Positions 8,532 to 17,294 of a stretch of 60,877 nt of DNA are shown in pieces (position 1 is the first letter of the stretch; each line of letters opens with the position of its first letter). Both the position numbers and the translations under genes were made by a program. The stretch lies in assembly GCA_051011115.1 (NCBI GenBank), contig JBPCUN010000141.1:1-60877 (forward strand). Direction: 5' to 3'. Under the pieces are notes generated by a model, which made no database searches, was not told where the DNA came from, and worked only from the letters and a program-made list of their open reading frames with translations. Origin of the DNA: Profundicola sp051011115 (lineage in GTDB: Bacteria > Bacteroidota > Bacteroidia > Flavobacteriales > Weeksellaceae).

Positions 8532-9377
8532 CTAAAATACCGTTAAGGCATTATTAAAAGCCGATTCAAAGGCCAAAGGATTGATTTGGCTAGTTTCATT
8601 TTTGGATTGTATAAAAGAGATTAATTTTTCTGTAGGCATGTTTCCAACCATCTTAGACTTAGACATAGGGCAACCGCCAAGCCCTTGAATTGCTCCATCA
8701 AAATGTCTACAGCCACTTTCATAAGCTGCATTCACTTTTGCGTACCATTCGTCATAAATGGTATGAAAATGTGCGCCAAACTGAATATGAGGGTAGGTGG
8801 GGATTAAGGTAGAAAAAACCGTTTTTATATCATCAATATCCGCTACGCCAATGGTATCAGATAATTTAATTAATTCTATTCCATAGCCATTTAATACCTC
8901 TATATATTGCATCAATAATTCTACAGACCATGGTTCATCATATGGATTTCCAAACCCCATAGAGGTGTAGATTAATAACTTTTTATTAGCATCTTTAGCG
9001 ATTTTCTGTATTTCTAAAATTCTCTCTAGACCTTCTTTTCTTGTGGCATTGGTGTTATTTTTCTGAAATTCTTCTGAGATGGAAAAAGGAAATCCTAAGA
9101 TATCGACTTTTTTATTGGCTGCAGCTTTTTTGGCTCCAGAAGTATTGGCTACAATGACAGATAATTGTGTATTGGAACCTTCTAGCTTGAGTGCATCTAG
9201 TACCTCTTGAGTATCGGCCATTTGTGGGATAGCCTTAGATGAAACAAAACTTCCGCAGTCCAAAATATCAAAATTCACATCAACTAAGGACTGAATATAT
9301 TTAATTTTAACTTCTGTAGGAATAAAACTTTTCCTACCTTGCATTGCATCCCTTGGGCATTCTGTTATGTGTATCAT
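8532..9377 (-). CDS. mvaB: Hydroxymethylglutaryl-CoA lyase
   Basis: Splits HMG-CoA into acetoacetate and acetyl-CoA, the last step of leucine breakdown. The 281-residue TIM-barrel protein shows TECPRDAMQG at the N-terminus (the catalytic Arg and metal-binding Asp of the family), GAHFHT (metal-binding His residues) and the signature GLGGCPMSKSKMVGN with the catalytic-loop Cys near residue 236. The length is usual for bacterial enzymes. It reads away from pepT. It shares the strand with the surA operon below, but an internal promoter box suggests separate transcription. No other leucine-degradation gene is in the window. Confidence 0.92.
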   Translation of the reverse strand: MIHITECPRDAMQGRKSFIPTEVKIKYIQSLVDVNFDILDCGSFVSSKAIPQMADTQEVLDALKLEGSNTQLSVIVANTSGAKKAAANKKVDILGFPFSISEEFQKNNTNATRKEGLERILEIQKIAKDANKKLLIYTSMGFGNPYDEPWSVELLMQYIEVLNGYGIELIKLSDTIGVADIDDIKTVFSTLIPTYPHIQFGAHFHTIYDEWYAKVNAAYESGCRHFDGAIQGLGGCPMSKSKMVGNMPTEKLISFIQSKNETSQINPLAFESAFNNALTVF

Positions 9378-9428
9378 AGGTTCATATTAACTTGCCTAAT
9401 ATAATTAAAATTTATATTATTACCATCT

Positions 9429-9436
9429 CAAAAATA
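9429..9436 (-). promoter_or_regulatory. Candidate -7 box TATTTTTG for mvaB
   Basis: Minus-strand TATTTTTG lies 52 bases upstream of the mvaB ATG and only eight bases before the divergent pepT ATG. No matching rightward box for pepT was found in the 66-base gap. Confidence 0.4.
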
Positions 9437-9443
9437 TCATCTT

Positions 9444-10694
9444 ATGGAAAATGTGTGGAAAGATAAATTATTAGACAGATTTTTAAAATACGTAAAAACC
9501 TATACTGAAAGTAAACCAGGCGTAGAGGAGATACCTAGTACTCCGCAGCAATGGGATCTTGCAAACTACCTTAAAGAGGAATTAGAGCGAATAGGCCTAG
9601 AGGACGTGAGCATTGATGACCATGCTTATGTTATGGGGTATTTACCATCTAATCAAGAAGATAAGAATTTACCAACCATAGGGTTTATTTCACATTTTGA
9701 CACCTCTCCAGATTTTATAGGTAAAGATGTAAAGCCTCAGATTTGGGAGGATTACCATGGTGGTGATATTACATTGAATAAAGAAAAAGATATTGTTCTG
9801 AACACCAGAGATTTCCCTGAAATAAAAGATTTTCACGGACAAACGCTTATTACTACTGACGGGACTACACTTTTAGGTGCTGATGATAAAGCTGGTATCG
9901 CAGAGATCGTGACCGCTGTAGAATATTTAATCAATAATCCCGATATTCCAAGACCACGTATTGCGGTAGGTTTTACACCGGATGAAGAGGTAGGAAAAGG
10001 AGCTCATTTATTTGATGTAGAAAAGTTCGGAGCTGATTGGGCTTATACTATGGATGGAAGTTCTGTTGGAGAGCTAGAGTATGAGAACTTTAATGCAGCA
10101 GGAGTAGTTGTAACTTTCCAAGGTAAAATGGTGCATCCGGGTTATGCAAAAGATAAGATGATTAACGCTTTGCATATGGCAAGAGAGTTTGCCGCAGCAC
10201 TACCCGCGGATGAGGTGCCAGAAAGTACAGAAGGTAGACAAGGATTTTATCACCAAACAGCTATACATGGTGGACCAGATAAGGTAACGCTTGAGATGAT
10301 TGTTAGGGACTTTGATGATGAATTGTTTGAGAAAAGAAAGGATTTCTTACGACAGTTGACACAGCGCTTCAATCAATCTTACGGAGAAAAAAGAATCACA
10401 TTAGATATTCAAGATCAGTATTATAATATGCATAAAATGATTAAGGATAAAATGTACATCGTTGATTTGGCTAAAAAAGCCATGGAAAATATTGATATTA
10501 AACCTATCATTAAGCCAATACGAGGTGGTACAGACGGCGCACAATTATCTTATAAAGGGTTGCCGTGTCCCAATATTTTTGCTGGTGGACAGAACTTTCA
10601 TAGTAGATTTGAATATGTAACTTTAGAAGCTATGGAAAAAGCAACAGAAGTTATTATTGAAATCGCTAGATTGAGTACTGTTAAAACAGCCTAA
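9444..10694 (+). CDS. pepT: Peptidase T (tripeptide aminopeptidase)
   Basis: A cytoplasmic M20-family zinc peptidase that removes the N-terminal residue from tripeptides. The 416-residue protein shows SHFDTSPD (first metal His/Asp near residue 85), GADDKAGIAEI (bridging Asp), PDEEVGKGAHLFD (catalytic Glu and metal Glu near 181), and IRGGTDGAQLSYKGLPCPNIFAGG with a C-terminal FHSRFEY metal His region. The length matches PepT closely. It is first in an operon: its TAA shares one base with the ATG of the antiporter gene that follows. Confidence 0.95.
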   Translation: MENVWKDKLLDRFLKYVKTYTESKPGVEEIPSTPQQWDLANYLKEELERIGLEDVSIDDHAYVMGYLPSNQEDKNLPTIGFISHFDTSPDFIGKDVKPQIWEDYHGGDITLNKEKDIVLNTRDFPEIKDFHGQTLITTDGTTLLGADDKAGIAEIVTAVEYLINNPDIPRPRIAVGFTPDEEVGKGAHLFDVEKFGADWAYTMDGSSVGELEYENFNAAGVVVTFQGKMVHPGYAKDKMINALHMAREFAAALPADEVPESTEGRQGFYHQTAIHGGPDKVTLEMIVRDFDDELFEKRKDFLRQLTQRFNQSYGEKRITLDIQDQYYNMHKMIKDKMYIVDLAKKAMENIDIKPIIKPIRGGTDGAQLSYKGLPCPNIFAGGQNFHSRFEYVTLEAMEKATEVIIEIARLSTVKTA

Positions 10695-11959
10695 TGGATA
10701 TTTATTTAATTATGGGTGGGATGTCCCTGCTCATTATATTTTCTTATTTATTTGACGCTTTTGCAAGAAAAACACAGTTCCCGTCGGTAATCTTATTGAT
10801 TGCTACGGGAATTGGCTTGCGTTGGGTTGCAGATGCATTTAACTATCATATACCTTACCTAGAGCGTATTATACCTACATTTGGGACGATTGGTCTAATT
10901 TTAATTGTATTAGAAGGTGCTTTAGAATTAGAAATCAATAAACAAAAACGAAAAGTTATTATCAAAGGCTTTTTATCCGCTTTGGTGATATTATTACTTA
11001 CCACCTTTTCGTTAGCTTATATGATTCATTACTGGTTGGGCATACCCTTTCTAGAAAGTATGCTAGATGCAACACCATTAGCTATTATAAGCAGTGCTGT
11101 AGCCATACCTAGTGCGGCGGGTCTTATAGACAAAGACAAGGAATTTATAACCTATGAATCAACATTTTCTGATATATTAGGGATTGTTTTATTCTATTTT
11201 CTAAAATACCATTTAGTGAATGATGAAACAGGATTAGCCTTAGAGGTGCCACATATTGTAAATTTAGGTTCTTTTATTTCCTTATTTTTTGAGATTATTC
11301 TAGTTGTCGGAATTTCATTTGTAGTTACTTATATCTTGATTGAATTAATAGCCAGAATTTCTCATAAGGTTAAGTTTTTCTTAATCCTATCTTTATTAAT
11401 TTTGGCTTATGTAATTGCTAAAAAGTTCCATTTATCAGCACTCATCATTATTTTCTTTTTTGGTTTATTTATGGCCAACTCTCGTAATTTATTGCCTGTA
11501 AAATGGCGTAAATACATTAATACCAAAAAGGCAGAAGAAGGTTTACATGAATTTCATATATTAACAGCAGAATCTACATTTTTAATTAGAACGGGATTTT
11601 TCTTATTCTTTGGTTTCAATATTACGGTAGATATGTTCTTGTCTGGCGAAACCTATATATATGGTTTAGCCATTTTATTTATTATTCTTGTAATAAGATT
11701 TGCTTATATTGGTGCTACACAATACAAGAGAATTGTTCCTACGGCATTTATCGCTCCAAGAGGTTTAATTACAATCTTGTTATTTTTAGATTTGCCTTTA
11801 GAGTTTGCCAATCAAATTATTAATGAAAAAGTTTTATTGATTGTGATATTAGGAAGTATGATTGTGATGCTTACTGGTTTACTGTTGACTAATAAAGATA
11901 AGGATGGAGATGGTGTAGATGATCAATCGATAGATTATAATTCTGTAGGTGATGTATAA
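10694..11959 (+). CDS. Cation:proton antiporter (CPA family) with acidic DxDxD tail
   Basis: A 421-residue inner-membrane protein with about 12 hydrophobic segments and the general build of NhaP-type sodium/proton exchangers. The segment YESTFSDILGI (near residue 153) is where these proteins carry their ion-binding acidic pair, here with Ser-Asp rather than the commoner Asn-Asp. After the last membrane segment comes a short tail with DKDGDGVDDQ, which looks like the calcium-binding DxDxDG loop of dockerin or thrombospondin type 3 repeats. The start overlaps the pepT stop and the end overlaps the M15 peptidase start, so translation is likely coupled. Ion specificity is not known. Confidence 0.8.
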   Translation: MDIYLIMGGMSLLIIFSYLFDAFARKTQFPSVILLIATGIGLRWVADAFNYHIPYLERIIPTFGTIGLILIVLEGALELEINKQKRKVIIKGFLSALVILLLTTFSLAYMIHYWLGIPFLESMLDATPLAIISSAVAIPSAAGLIDKDKEFITYESTFSDILGIVLFYFLKYHLVNDETGLALEVPHIVNLGSFISLFFEIILVVGISFVVTYILIELIARISHKVKFFLILSLLILAYVIAKKFHLSALIIIFFFGLFMANSRNLLPVKWRKYINTKKAEEGLHEFHILTAESTFLIRTGFFLFFGFNITVDMFLSGETYIYGLAILFIILVIRFAYIGATQYKRIVPTAFIAPRGLITILLFLDLPLEFANQIINEKVLLIVILGSMIVMLTGLLLTNKDKDGDGVDDQSIDYNSVGDV

Positions 11960-12704
11960 TAGACGTGAATTTATAAAAGGGATTAGCTGGCTAGGAGTAT
12001 CAGCGCTAATGCCTATGCCAGTCATGGCATTAGACAGGTTAAGTCATAAGGTAGAAGATTATTCTATTGAGGACCTTATGGGGAAATCTAAAGCTCCTTT
12101 ATATGGTAATGGATATAATCTAAGATTTGAAGCATCAGAGGCACTTAAAAATATGTTGGCGGCAGCTTCAAAAGATGGTTTTAAGCCTTATGTAGTTTCT
12201 AGTTATAGGAGTTATAATCATCAAAAGAGAATTTGGGATAATAAGTACAATAAATTCACTAAGTCTGGCTTATCCCCAGAACAAGCGATTGCAAAAATTA
12301 TTCAATACAGTACCATTCCAGGTACTTCTCGTCATCATTGGGGAACTGATTTTGATATCATTGCTTCTGCTAAGAATATCCCATCCAACCCACTCAATGA
12401 AAAACACTTTAATATGGGAGGTCCATATTATGAATTTAAATTATGGTTGAATGATCATGCAAAAGGTTTTGGGTTCTATGAAGTTTATACTGATAAGCCG
12501 GGTAGAAAGGGTTTTGAATATGAACCTTGGCATTTTAGTTATGCACCTACATCTTGTGAGATGTTTAAGCAATATTTAGATAAAGAAGTTTTAGGGGAGT
12601 TATATGGATCTAATATTGCAGGAGCTAAATATCTAACACAAGAATTTCTTACCCAATATTTAAATGAAAACTTATTGGATATCAACCCAGAATTGATTCC
12701 ATAA
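11952..12704 (+). CDS. Tat-exported M15 (VanY-type) D,D-carboxypeptidase
   Basis: A predicted zinc D-alanyl-D-alanine carboxypeptidase acting on peptidoglycan. The 250-residue protein starts with a twin-arginine signal, NRREFIKG, followed by a hydrophobic stretch ending in VMA. The catalytic domain shows SSYRSYNHQ, TSRHHWGTDFDI (the SxHxxGxxxD zinc motif near residue 130) and EPWHFSY (second zinc His). A GTG three bases before the ATG at 11952 could also be the start. Either way the gene overlaps the antiporter end by 8 to 11 bases. Export by Tat means the enzyme folds before crossing the membrane. Confidence 0.87.
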   Translation: MYNRREFIKGISWLGVSALMPMPVMALDRLSHKVEDYSIEDLMGKSKAPLYGNGYNLRFEASEALKNMLAAASKDGFKPYVVSSYRSYNHQKRIWDNKYNKFTKSGLSPEQAIAKIIQYSTIPGTSRHHWGTDFDIIASAKNIPSNPLNEKHFNMGGPYYEFKLWLNDHAKGFGFYEVYTDKPGRKGFEYEPWHFSYAPTSCEMFKQYLDKEVLGELYGSNIAGAKYLTQEFLTQYLNENLLDINPELIP

Positions 12705-12731
12705 AAAAAGGCTTTCCAATGGGAAAGCCTT
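12703..12731. terminator. Bidirectional terminator between M15 peptidase and lipoprotein genes
   Basis: AAGGCTTTCC (12708-12717) and GGAAAGCCTT (12722-12731) form a ten-base perfect stem with loop AATG. The A run at 12703-12709 is a T run for the leftward lipoprotein gene. Confidence 0.88.
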
Positions 12732-12754
12732 AATTGTTTGTTGGTAATATAAAA

Positions 12755-13231
12755 TTACATTTGCTCTAATTCAGCTTGTACTTCTTTGTAATAAGCTTCA
12801 GCTTTAGAGAATTCAGCATCTCCAGAGAAGTTGCTTAAAGACTCACTTAATGAAGTCATTGTAGCAGTAGCTTCGTTTAAAGCATCCTGATTTCCTACAC
12901 TCGCAGCAGCTTTAGCTTTAACTGCAGCATCATGTAATTTGTTAACCCATTCCTGTAATTCGTTGTTTTCGATTTGTGGAGCATCAGTTACCAATGCTTT
13001 CGCATCTTCGTATGCTTTGTTAAATGCATCTCCAGTAGCGGCAGCACCGTCTTGGATCGCATCTCCTGTAGCATTAACTGCGTCACCTGTAGCATTAACA
13101 CCATCTTGAACTGCGTCACCTGTAGCGTTAGCACCATTTTCAATTGCATTAGCTGCATCGTTTCTCTCTTTTTCACAAGAAGTGAAAGATACCATCGCTG
13201 CAACTGCTGTTAATAATAATACTTTTTTCAT
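12755..13231 (-). CDS. Small lipoprotein with alanine/glycine-rich repeats
   Basis: A 158-residue protein with a lipoprotein signal (TAVAAMVSFTSC, Cys near residue 19). Residues about 25-70 hold four to five imperfect repeats of the pattern NATGDAVQDGV or close variants, with Ala, Asp and Gly in regular places. The DNA repeats too, with GCTACAGGTGACGC-like units. The second half is a Lys/Ala/Glu-rich helix. I do not recognise the family; the pattern recalls YtxH or late-embryogenesis-type stress proteins. It stands alone, with its own promoter box and terminator, and may be abundant in the periplasm. Confidence 0.7.
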   Translation of the reverse strand: MKKVLLLTAVAAMVSFTSCEKERNDAANAIENGANATGDAVQDGVNATGDAVNATGDAIQDGAAATGDAFNKAYEDAKALVTDAPQIENNELQEWVNKLHDAAVKAKAAASVGNQDALNEATATMTSLSESLSNFSGDAEFSKAEAYYKEVQAELEQM

Positions 13232-13253
13232 AACTTAAATTATTAATTCGCTA

Positions 13254-13261
13254 CAAATGTA
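13254..13261 (-). promoter_or_regulatory. Candidate -7 box TACATTTG for the lipoprotein gene
   Basis: Minus-strand TACATTTG fits TAnnTTTG and lies 22 bases before the ATG at 13231, giving a leader of about 16 bases. Confidence 0.5.
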
Positions 13262-13338
13262 TAAAAATATTTTGGTAAATATGTTAAAAAAATTAAGAAA
13301 CTTGAAGTGGAGTAATTCCTTAAAATTAAGAATTAAGG

Positions 13339-15087
13339 TTATGCGTCTTTAAATTGTGCATTATGTAACCTGTAATAATATCCTTTTTTAGTCAATAGTT
13401 CTTGATGCGTACCTCTTTCTACAATACGACCTTTGTCCATTACTAAAATTGTATCTGCCTTTTGTATGGTGGCTAATCTATGTGCTATAATAATAGAAGT
13501 CCTGTCTGCTGTTACTCTATCTGTAGCATGTTGTATGAGATGCTCTGAAGCTGTATCTATAGAAGAGGTGGCTTCATCTAATACCAATATATCTGGTTGG
13601 TATATATACGCTCTTAAAAATGAAATCAACTGTCTTTGCCCAACAGATAGTGTATTCCCTCTTTCTGCTACTTGATAATCAAAACCTCCTGGTAGGGAGG
13701 ATATAAACTCCTCAATTTCTATATCTCTGGCCGCTTGAATTACACTTTCTCTTGTAACCGTAGGGTCATTAAGGGTTATATTATTTAATATTGAATCATT
13801 AAATAAAAAGACATCTTGTAACACTACGGCAATATGACGACGTAAATTTTTAATTTCAAAATCTCTCACATCTACGCCATCAATTAAAATGGAACCACTT
13901 TTAATATCATAAAACCGACTAAGTAAATTGATAATAGTCGATTTTCCTGCCCCAGTAGCCCCTACAATAGCTATAGTTTCTCCTTGTTTGGCTGAGAATG
14001 AAATTCCTTTTAAAACCTCTTCTCCTGGAATGTATTCAAATACTACATCTTTAAATTCAATATTTCCATTTACAACTTCTGGTGCATGTGTTCCTTCATT
14101 TTCAAAAGTTTCATTCAAATCAATCATTTTGAAAACCCTTTCAGAGCTCACTAAACCTCTTTGTAAATTATTAAAACGCTCTGCAATTTGCCTTATAGGA
14201 CGCACAAGCATTGGAATAAACATAATAAAAGCGATTACATGCCCAGCAGAAATATCATGATTTTGCAATGTGCTATATCCTGCCATAATGATGATAAGGC
14301 CTAATGCCATAGATGAAATTACATTTACTACTGGAAACAGGATAGAAAAATAGAATATTGTAGCGATATATGCTTTCCTCAAGTCGTCATTGATTGCTTT
14401 AAATTTCTTGTATTCTGCTTGCTCTCGACCAAAGAGTTGAATAATTTTAATTCCACTTAATCTCTCTTGCACAAAACTGTTGAATCTGGCTGTTTGTGTT
14501 CTCTCTGCGGCAAAAGTTGTCTTAATTTTCTTTTGAAAAAATTTAGTAATTAACACCATGATTGGTAGAATTACTATAACGATTATAGCCATCTTCCAGT
14601 TGACGGAGAACATAGCTATAACGATGAAGATTATTTTTAAGATATCTCCGAGAATTACCAGAATCCCATCTGTGAAAACCTGAGAAACTGTTTCTATATC
14701 AGAAACTGACCTTGTTACCAAGGTTCCATTGGGTGTTCTGTCAAAAAAACCAAGTTTATACTCAATTATTTTATTAAATAAATCTACTCTTAACTTTTCA
14801 ATAACCGTTTGGGCAATGATATTAGATAATAAGATGAAAAAGTAGTTGAGAACAATTTCTGCTAATAAAATTACACATAAAATAAGGGTGAGTTGTAATA
14901 ATAGCTCGTAGTTTCTAGGTTTGATGTACTCATCAATCGCATCCCCCATAAGTATTGGGCGTATAGAAGATAGAATCGCAAGGAGGATAGCCACAATGGA
15001 TACAGTGATAAAAGTGGATTTTTTTTCTGTACCGATTAAGATTAATCTTTTAAACTCTTTTAAATTAAAATTAGATTCTTTCTTCAT
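13339..15087 (-). CDS. ABC exporter, fused membrane and ATPase domains (MsbA/MdlB type)
   Basis: A 582-residue half-transporter that would work as a dimer in the inner membrane. Six membrane segments fill the first 310 residues. The ATPase follows with Walker A GATGAGKST (near 380), signature LSVGQRQ (near 482), Walker B ILVLDEATSSID and the H-loop IAHRLAT. The layout is that of lipid or multidrug exporters; the substrate cannot be told from sequence. It follows truA with a four-base overlap (15084-15087), so both are translated from one mRNA. The A+T-rich 93-base gap to the lipoprotein promoter holds only a weak hairpin (arms CCTTAA/TTAAGG). Confidence 0.92.
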   Translation of the reverse strand: MKKESNFNLKEFKRLILIGTEKKSTFITVSIVAILLAILSSIRPILMGDAIDEYIKPRNYELLLQLTLILCVILLAEIVLNYFFILLSNIIAQTVIEKLRVDLFNKIIEYKLGFFDRTPNGTLVTRSVSDIETVSQVFTDGILVILGDILKIIFIVIAMFSVNWKMAIIVIVILPIMVLITKFFQKKIKTTFAAERTQTARFNSFVQERLSGIKIIQLFGREQAEYKKFKAINDDLRKAYIATIFYFSILFPVVNVISSMALGLIIIMAGYSTLQNHDISAGHVIAFIMFIPMLVRPIRQIAERFNNLQRGLVSSERVFKMIDLNETFENEGTHAPEVVNGNIEFKDVVFEYIPGEEVLKGISFSAKQGETIAIVGATGAGKSTIINLLSRFYDIKSGSILIDGVDVRDFEIKNLRRHIAVVLQDVFLFNDSILNNITLNDPTVTRESVIQAARDIEIEEFISSLPGGFDYQVAERGNTLSVGQRQLISFLRAYIYQPDILVLDEATSSIDTASEHLIQHATDRVTADRTSIIIAHRLATIQKADTILVMDKGRIVERGTHQELLTKKGYYYRLHNAQFKDA

Positions 15088-15827
15088 ATATATAATTCAT
15101 CTGCGTATTGTATATCTGCTAGAAATAACCCATGCGCTGGAGCAGAAGCTGCTGCAAAGTTACGGTCTTTTTTAGCAATGATTTCAATGAATTCTGCTTT
15201 ATTGATTTTACCTTTTCCTACTTCTGTAAGTGTTCCCACCACAGCTCTTACCATATTTCTCAAGAATCTATCGGCAACAATTTCAAATTTAATACCGTCG
15301 GCTGTTTCTGTCCAATATGCTTTTCTTACATCACATATATTGGTTTTATTATCTGTGTGCAATCTTGCAAAACTGGTAAAATCATCAATGGCTAACAAAT
15401 AAGCTGCTGCATCATTCATAGCCTCGAGATTCAGTTTAGAGCCATACCAATACCATGAGAAATGATTGATAAAAGGATTTTTTTGGTAATGAATATGATA
15501 ATGGTAAGTTCTTTCCAATGCATCAAATCTGGCATGAGCGGTATCAATCACTGGCTTTATGTCATAAATAGCGATATCTTCTGGTAAAAAACTATTGAGC
15601 CGAAATATGAAATTATCAATATCTGAAATCTCCGCATCTACATGCACTACCATTTTAGAAGCATGAACGCCTGTATCTGTTCTACCAGCGGCGTGTACCA
15701 TGGTTTTTGCTCCCAGAAGTTTACTCATTCTATCCTCTAAAATTTCTTGTACTGTAATAGCATTAGGTTGAAATTGCCAACCATGATATTGCCCTCCATT
15801 ATATGCACACGTAATAAAATATCTCAA
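15084..15827 (-). CDS. truA: tRNA pseudouridine synthase A
   Basis: Makes pseudouridine at positions 38-40 of the tRNA anticodon arm. I start it at the TTG at 15827, giving MRYFITCAYNGGQYHGWQFQP, which is where this family normally begins (247 residues). A longer in-frame reading from 15929 would overlap the divergent phosphoesterase gene and adds an unrelated lead. The catalytic Asp is in AGRTDTGVHA (near residue 50), and the FLRNMVRAVVGT motif follows near 190. It overlaps the ABC exporter by four bases. A TATTTTTG box lies 18 bases upstream. Confidence 0.92.
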   Translation of the reverse strand: MRYFITCAYNGGQYHGWQFQPNAITVQEILEDRMSKLLGAKTMVHAAGRTDTGVHASKMVVHVDAEISDIDNFIFRLNSFLPEDIAIYDIKPVIDTAHARFDALERTYHYHIHYQKNPFINHFSWYWYGSKLNLEAMNDAAAYLLAIDDFTSFARLHTDNKTNICDVRKAYWTETADGIKFEIVADRFLRNMVRAVVGTLTEVGKGKINKAEFIEIIAKKDRNFAAASAPAHGLFLADIQYADELYI

Positions 15828-15832
15828 ATCCT

Positions 15833-15853
15833 TACTTTTGTAAAACAAAAATA
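15833..15853. promoter_or_regulatory. Facing -7 boxes in the 35-base truA/phosphoesterase gap
   Basis: Rightward TACTTTTG at 15833-15840 suits the phosphoesterase gene, and leftward TATTTTTG at 15846-15853 suits truA. They face each other with five bases between, so each transcript should begin inside or beside the other promoter's box. Upstream promoter parts would lie in the opposite gene's coding region. Confidence 0.45.
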
Positions 15854-15862
15854 CCAATTCTA

Positions 15863-16363
15863 TTGAGAAAAATTCTTTTACTTTCAGATACGCACAGCTA
15901 TATAGATGATAGAATTTTACATTATGCAACCCTAAATGATGAAATATGGCATGCTGGGGATATTGGTGATATCACAGTTACAGACCAGTTAAGTCAAGTT
16001 AAACCTTTGCGAGCGGTATATGGTAATATAGATGGAACAGAAGTGAGAAATTCTTTTCCTCTTGATTTATATTTTGAAGTAGAGGGAATAAAAGTATGGA
16101 TGACGCATATTGCAGGGTATCCTAAAAGATATAAGACAAGGGTAAAAGAGGAGATTGTAAAACTAAAACCTCAATTGGTTATCACAGGACATTCACATAT
16201 TTTAAAGGTGATAAATGATCCGCAATTAGATCATCTGCATATGAATCCTGGAGCTGCAGGTATTCATGGTTTTCATAAAGTAAGAACCATGCTTCAATTT
16301 GAATTGAATCAGGGGAATATCGAAAATTTAAGTGTGATAGAACTAGGAAAAAGAGGAACTTAA
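15863..16363 (+). CDS. YfcE/MJ0936-type metallophosphoesterase
   Basis: A 166-residue cytoplasmic phosphodiesterase of the small calcineurin-like family. It starts at a TTG (MRKILLLSDTH). The metal-binding motifs are in order: SDTH, HAGDIGD, YGNIDG (the GNxD variant of GNHD seen in YfcE), THIAG and TGHSH, ending with NPGA. Members cleave small phosphodiesters; the natural substrate is unknown. Divergent from truA with a 35-base gap and convergent with rnz, whose stop is 12 bases away with no terminator between. Confidence 0.9.
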   Translation: MRKILLLSDTHSYIDDRILHYATLNDEIWHAGDIGDITVTDQLSQVKPLRAVYGNIDGTEVRNSFPLDLYFEVEGIKVWMTHIAGYPKRYKTRVKEEIVKLKPQLVITGHSHILKVINDPQLDHLHMNPGAAGIHGFHKVRTMLQFELNQGNIENLSVIELGKRGT

Positions 16364-16375
16364 ATCAAATAGTCC

Positions 16376-17290
16376 TTAAACCTCTATGGGCTCTAGTAAA
16401 TGTGGTAGGTAAGTTTCTGGAAATATACTTCTCGCTTCATTCAACAAAACTGTAGGGTCTGGATAACGATTAGAAAAATGACCGATAATTAATTTTTTCG
16501 CTTTAGCCTTTAAAGCTATAGTAGCTGCTTCTTTTGCAGTAGAATGCCCCGTTTTATCTGCCATTTCCTTTAATTCATGCAAAAAAGTGGCTTCATGATA
16601 TAATAAATCACAAGCCTCTATTATAGGTATTAAATCTTCTTTATATTTGGTGTCCGAACAAAAAGCATAAGATTTGGGTGGAATAGGAGGGAAGGTTAGG
16701 GTTTCATTCGGGATAATTGTTCCATTTTCACTTATAAAGTTTAATCCTTTTTTAATATTATGATAATCGCAGATTTCAATTTCTGAATGTGATTGAATAG
16801 CTTGGATATTTAAACTTTTTAATTTAGGTTTTTCTTTGATCATATAACCATTACAATACACCCTATGATCTAAGGGAATATTATAAACTTCTATCTTCTT
16901 ATCCTCGTAAATTAAACGAGAATCCGTATGCGATAATTCATGAAAATGTATTGGATAAGTATTGTAGGCTCCTGTATGTTTAAATTGATTTTCTATAAAA
17001 TCTTGAATCCCTAGAGGACCATAAATATGCATATCGGTTTTCTTTCCTAATAATTGTAAAGTGGATAATAATCCTATAAGCCCAAAGACATGATCTCCAT
17101 GCAGGTGAGAGATAAAAATATGATTAATTTTAGTGAACTTAACCTTTGCTCTACGCAATTGAACCTGCGTGCCTTCACCACAATCTATCAAAAGATAACG
17201 TTCATTTACATTGACTAATTGGGATGTTGGATGGTTATTGGCCTTGGGAATGGCAGAGTTAAAACCTAATATAGTAACCGTAAAACTCAT
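16376..17290 (-). CDS. rnz: Ribonuclease Z
   Basis: Endonuclease that trims the 3' end of precursor tRNA. The ATG at 17290 (MSFTVTILGFNSAIP) is preferred over one at 17323, which would run into cdsA and adds eleven unrelated residues. The 304-residue metallo-beta-lactamase fold shows SHLHGDHVFGL (zinc motif, near residue 62), DHRVYCNGY, CSDTKY (metal Asp) and GHFSNRY. It sits four bases after the cdsA stop and probably belongs to the rsfS-ftsH-LUD-cdsA transcript. Confidence 0.95.
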   Translation of the reverse strand: MSFTVTILGFNSAIPKANNHPTSQLVNVNERYLLIDCGEGTQVQLRRAKVKFTKINHIFISHLHGDHVFGLIGLLSTLQLLGKKTDMHIYGPLGIQDFIENQFKHTGAYNTYPIHFHELSHTDSRLIYEDKKIEVYNIPLDHRVYCNGYMIKEKPKLKSLNIQAIQSHSEIEICDYHNIKKGLNFISENGTIIPNETLTFPPIPPKSYAFCSDTKYKEDLIPIIEACDLLYHEATFLHELKEMADKTGHSTAKEAATIALKAKAKKLIIGHFSNRYPDPTVLLNEARSIFPETYLPHLLEPIEV

Positions 17291-17294
17291 ATTT

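Noticed and set aside
13020..13150. Regular repeats that could suggest a CRISPR array
   Set aside because: The units are coding repeats within the lipoprotein gene; there are no unique spacers and no cas genes nearby.
12974..13213. Open frames on both strands inside the repeat-rich lipoprotein gene
   Set aside because: The DNA repeats keep other frames open; Cys-rich or Leu-rich translations have no start context or domain. The lipoprotein frame alone has a signal peptide and lipobox.
13319..13339. Hairpin CCTTAA/TTAAGG after the ABC exporter gene
   Set aside because: Short A/T stem with a nine-base loop and no T run; too weak to call a terminator.
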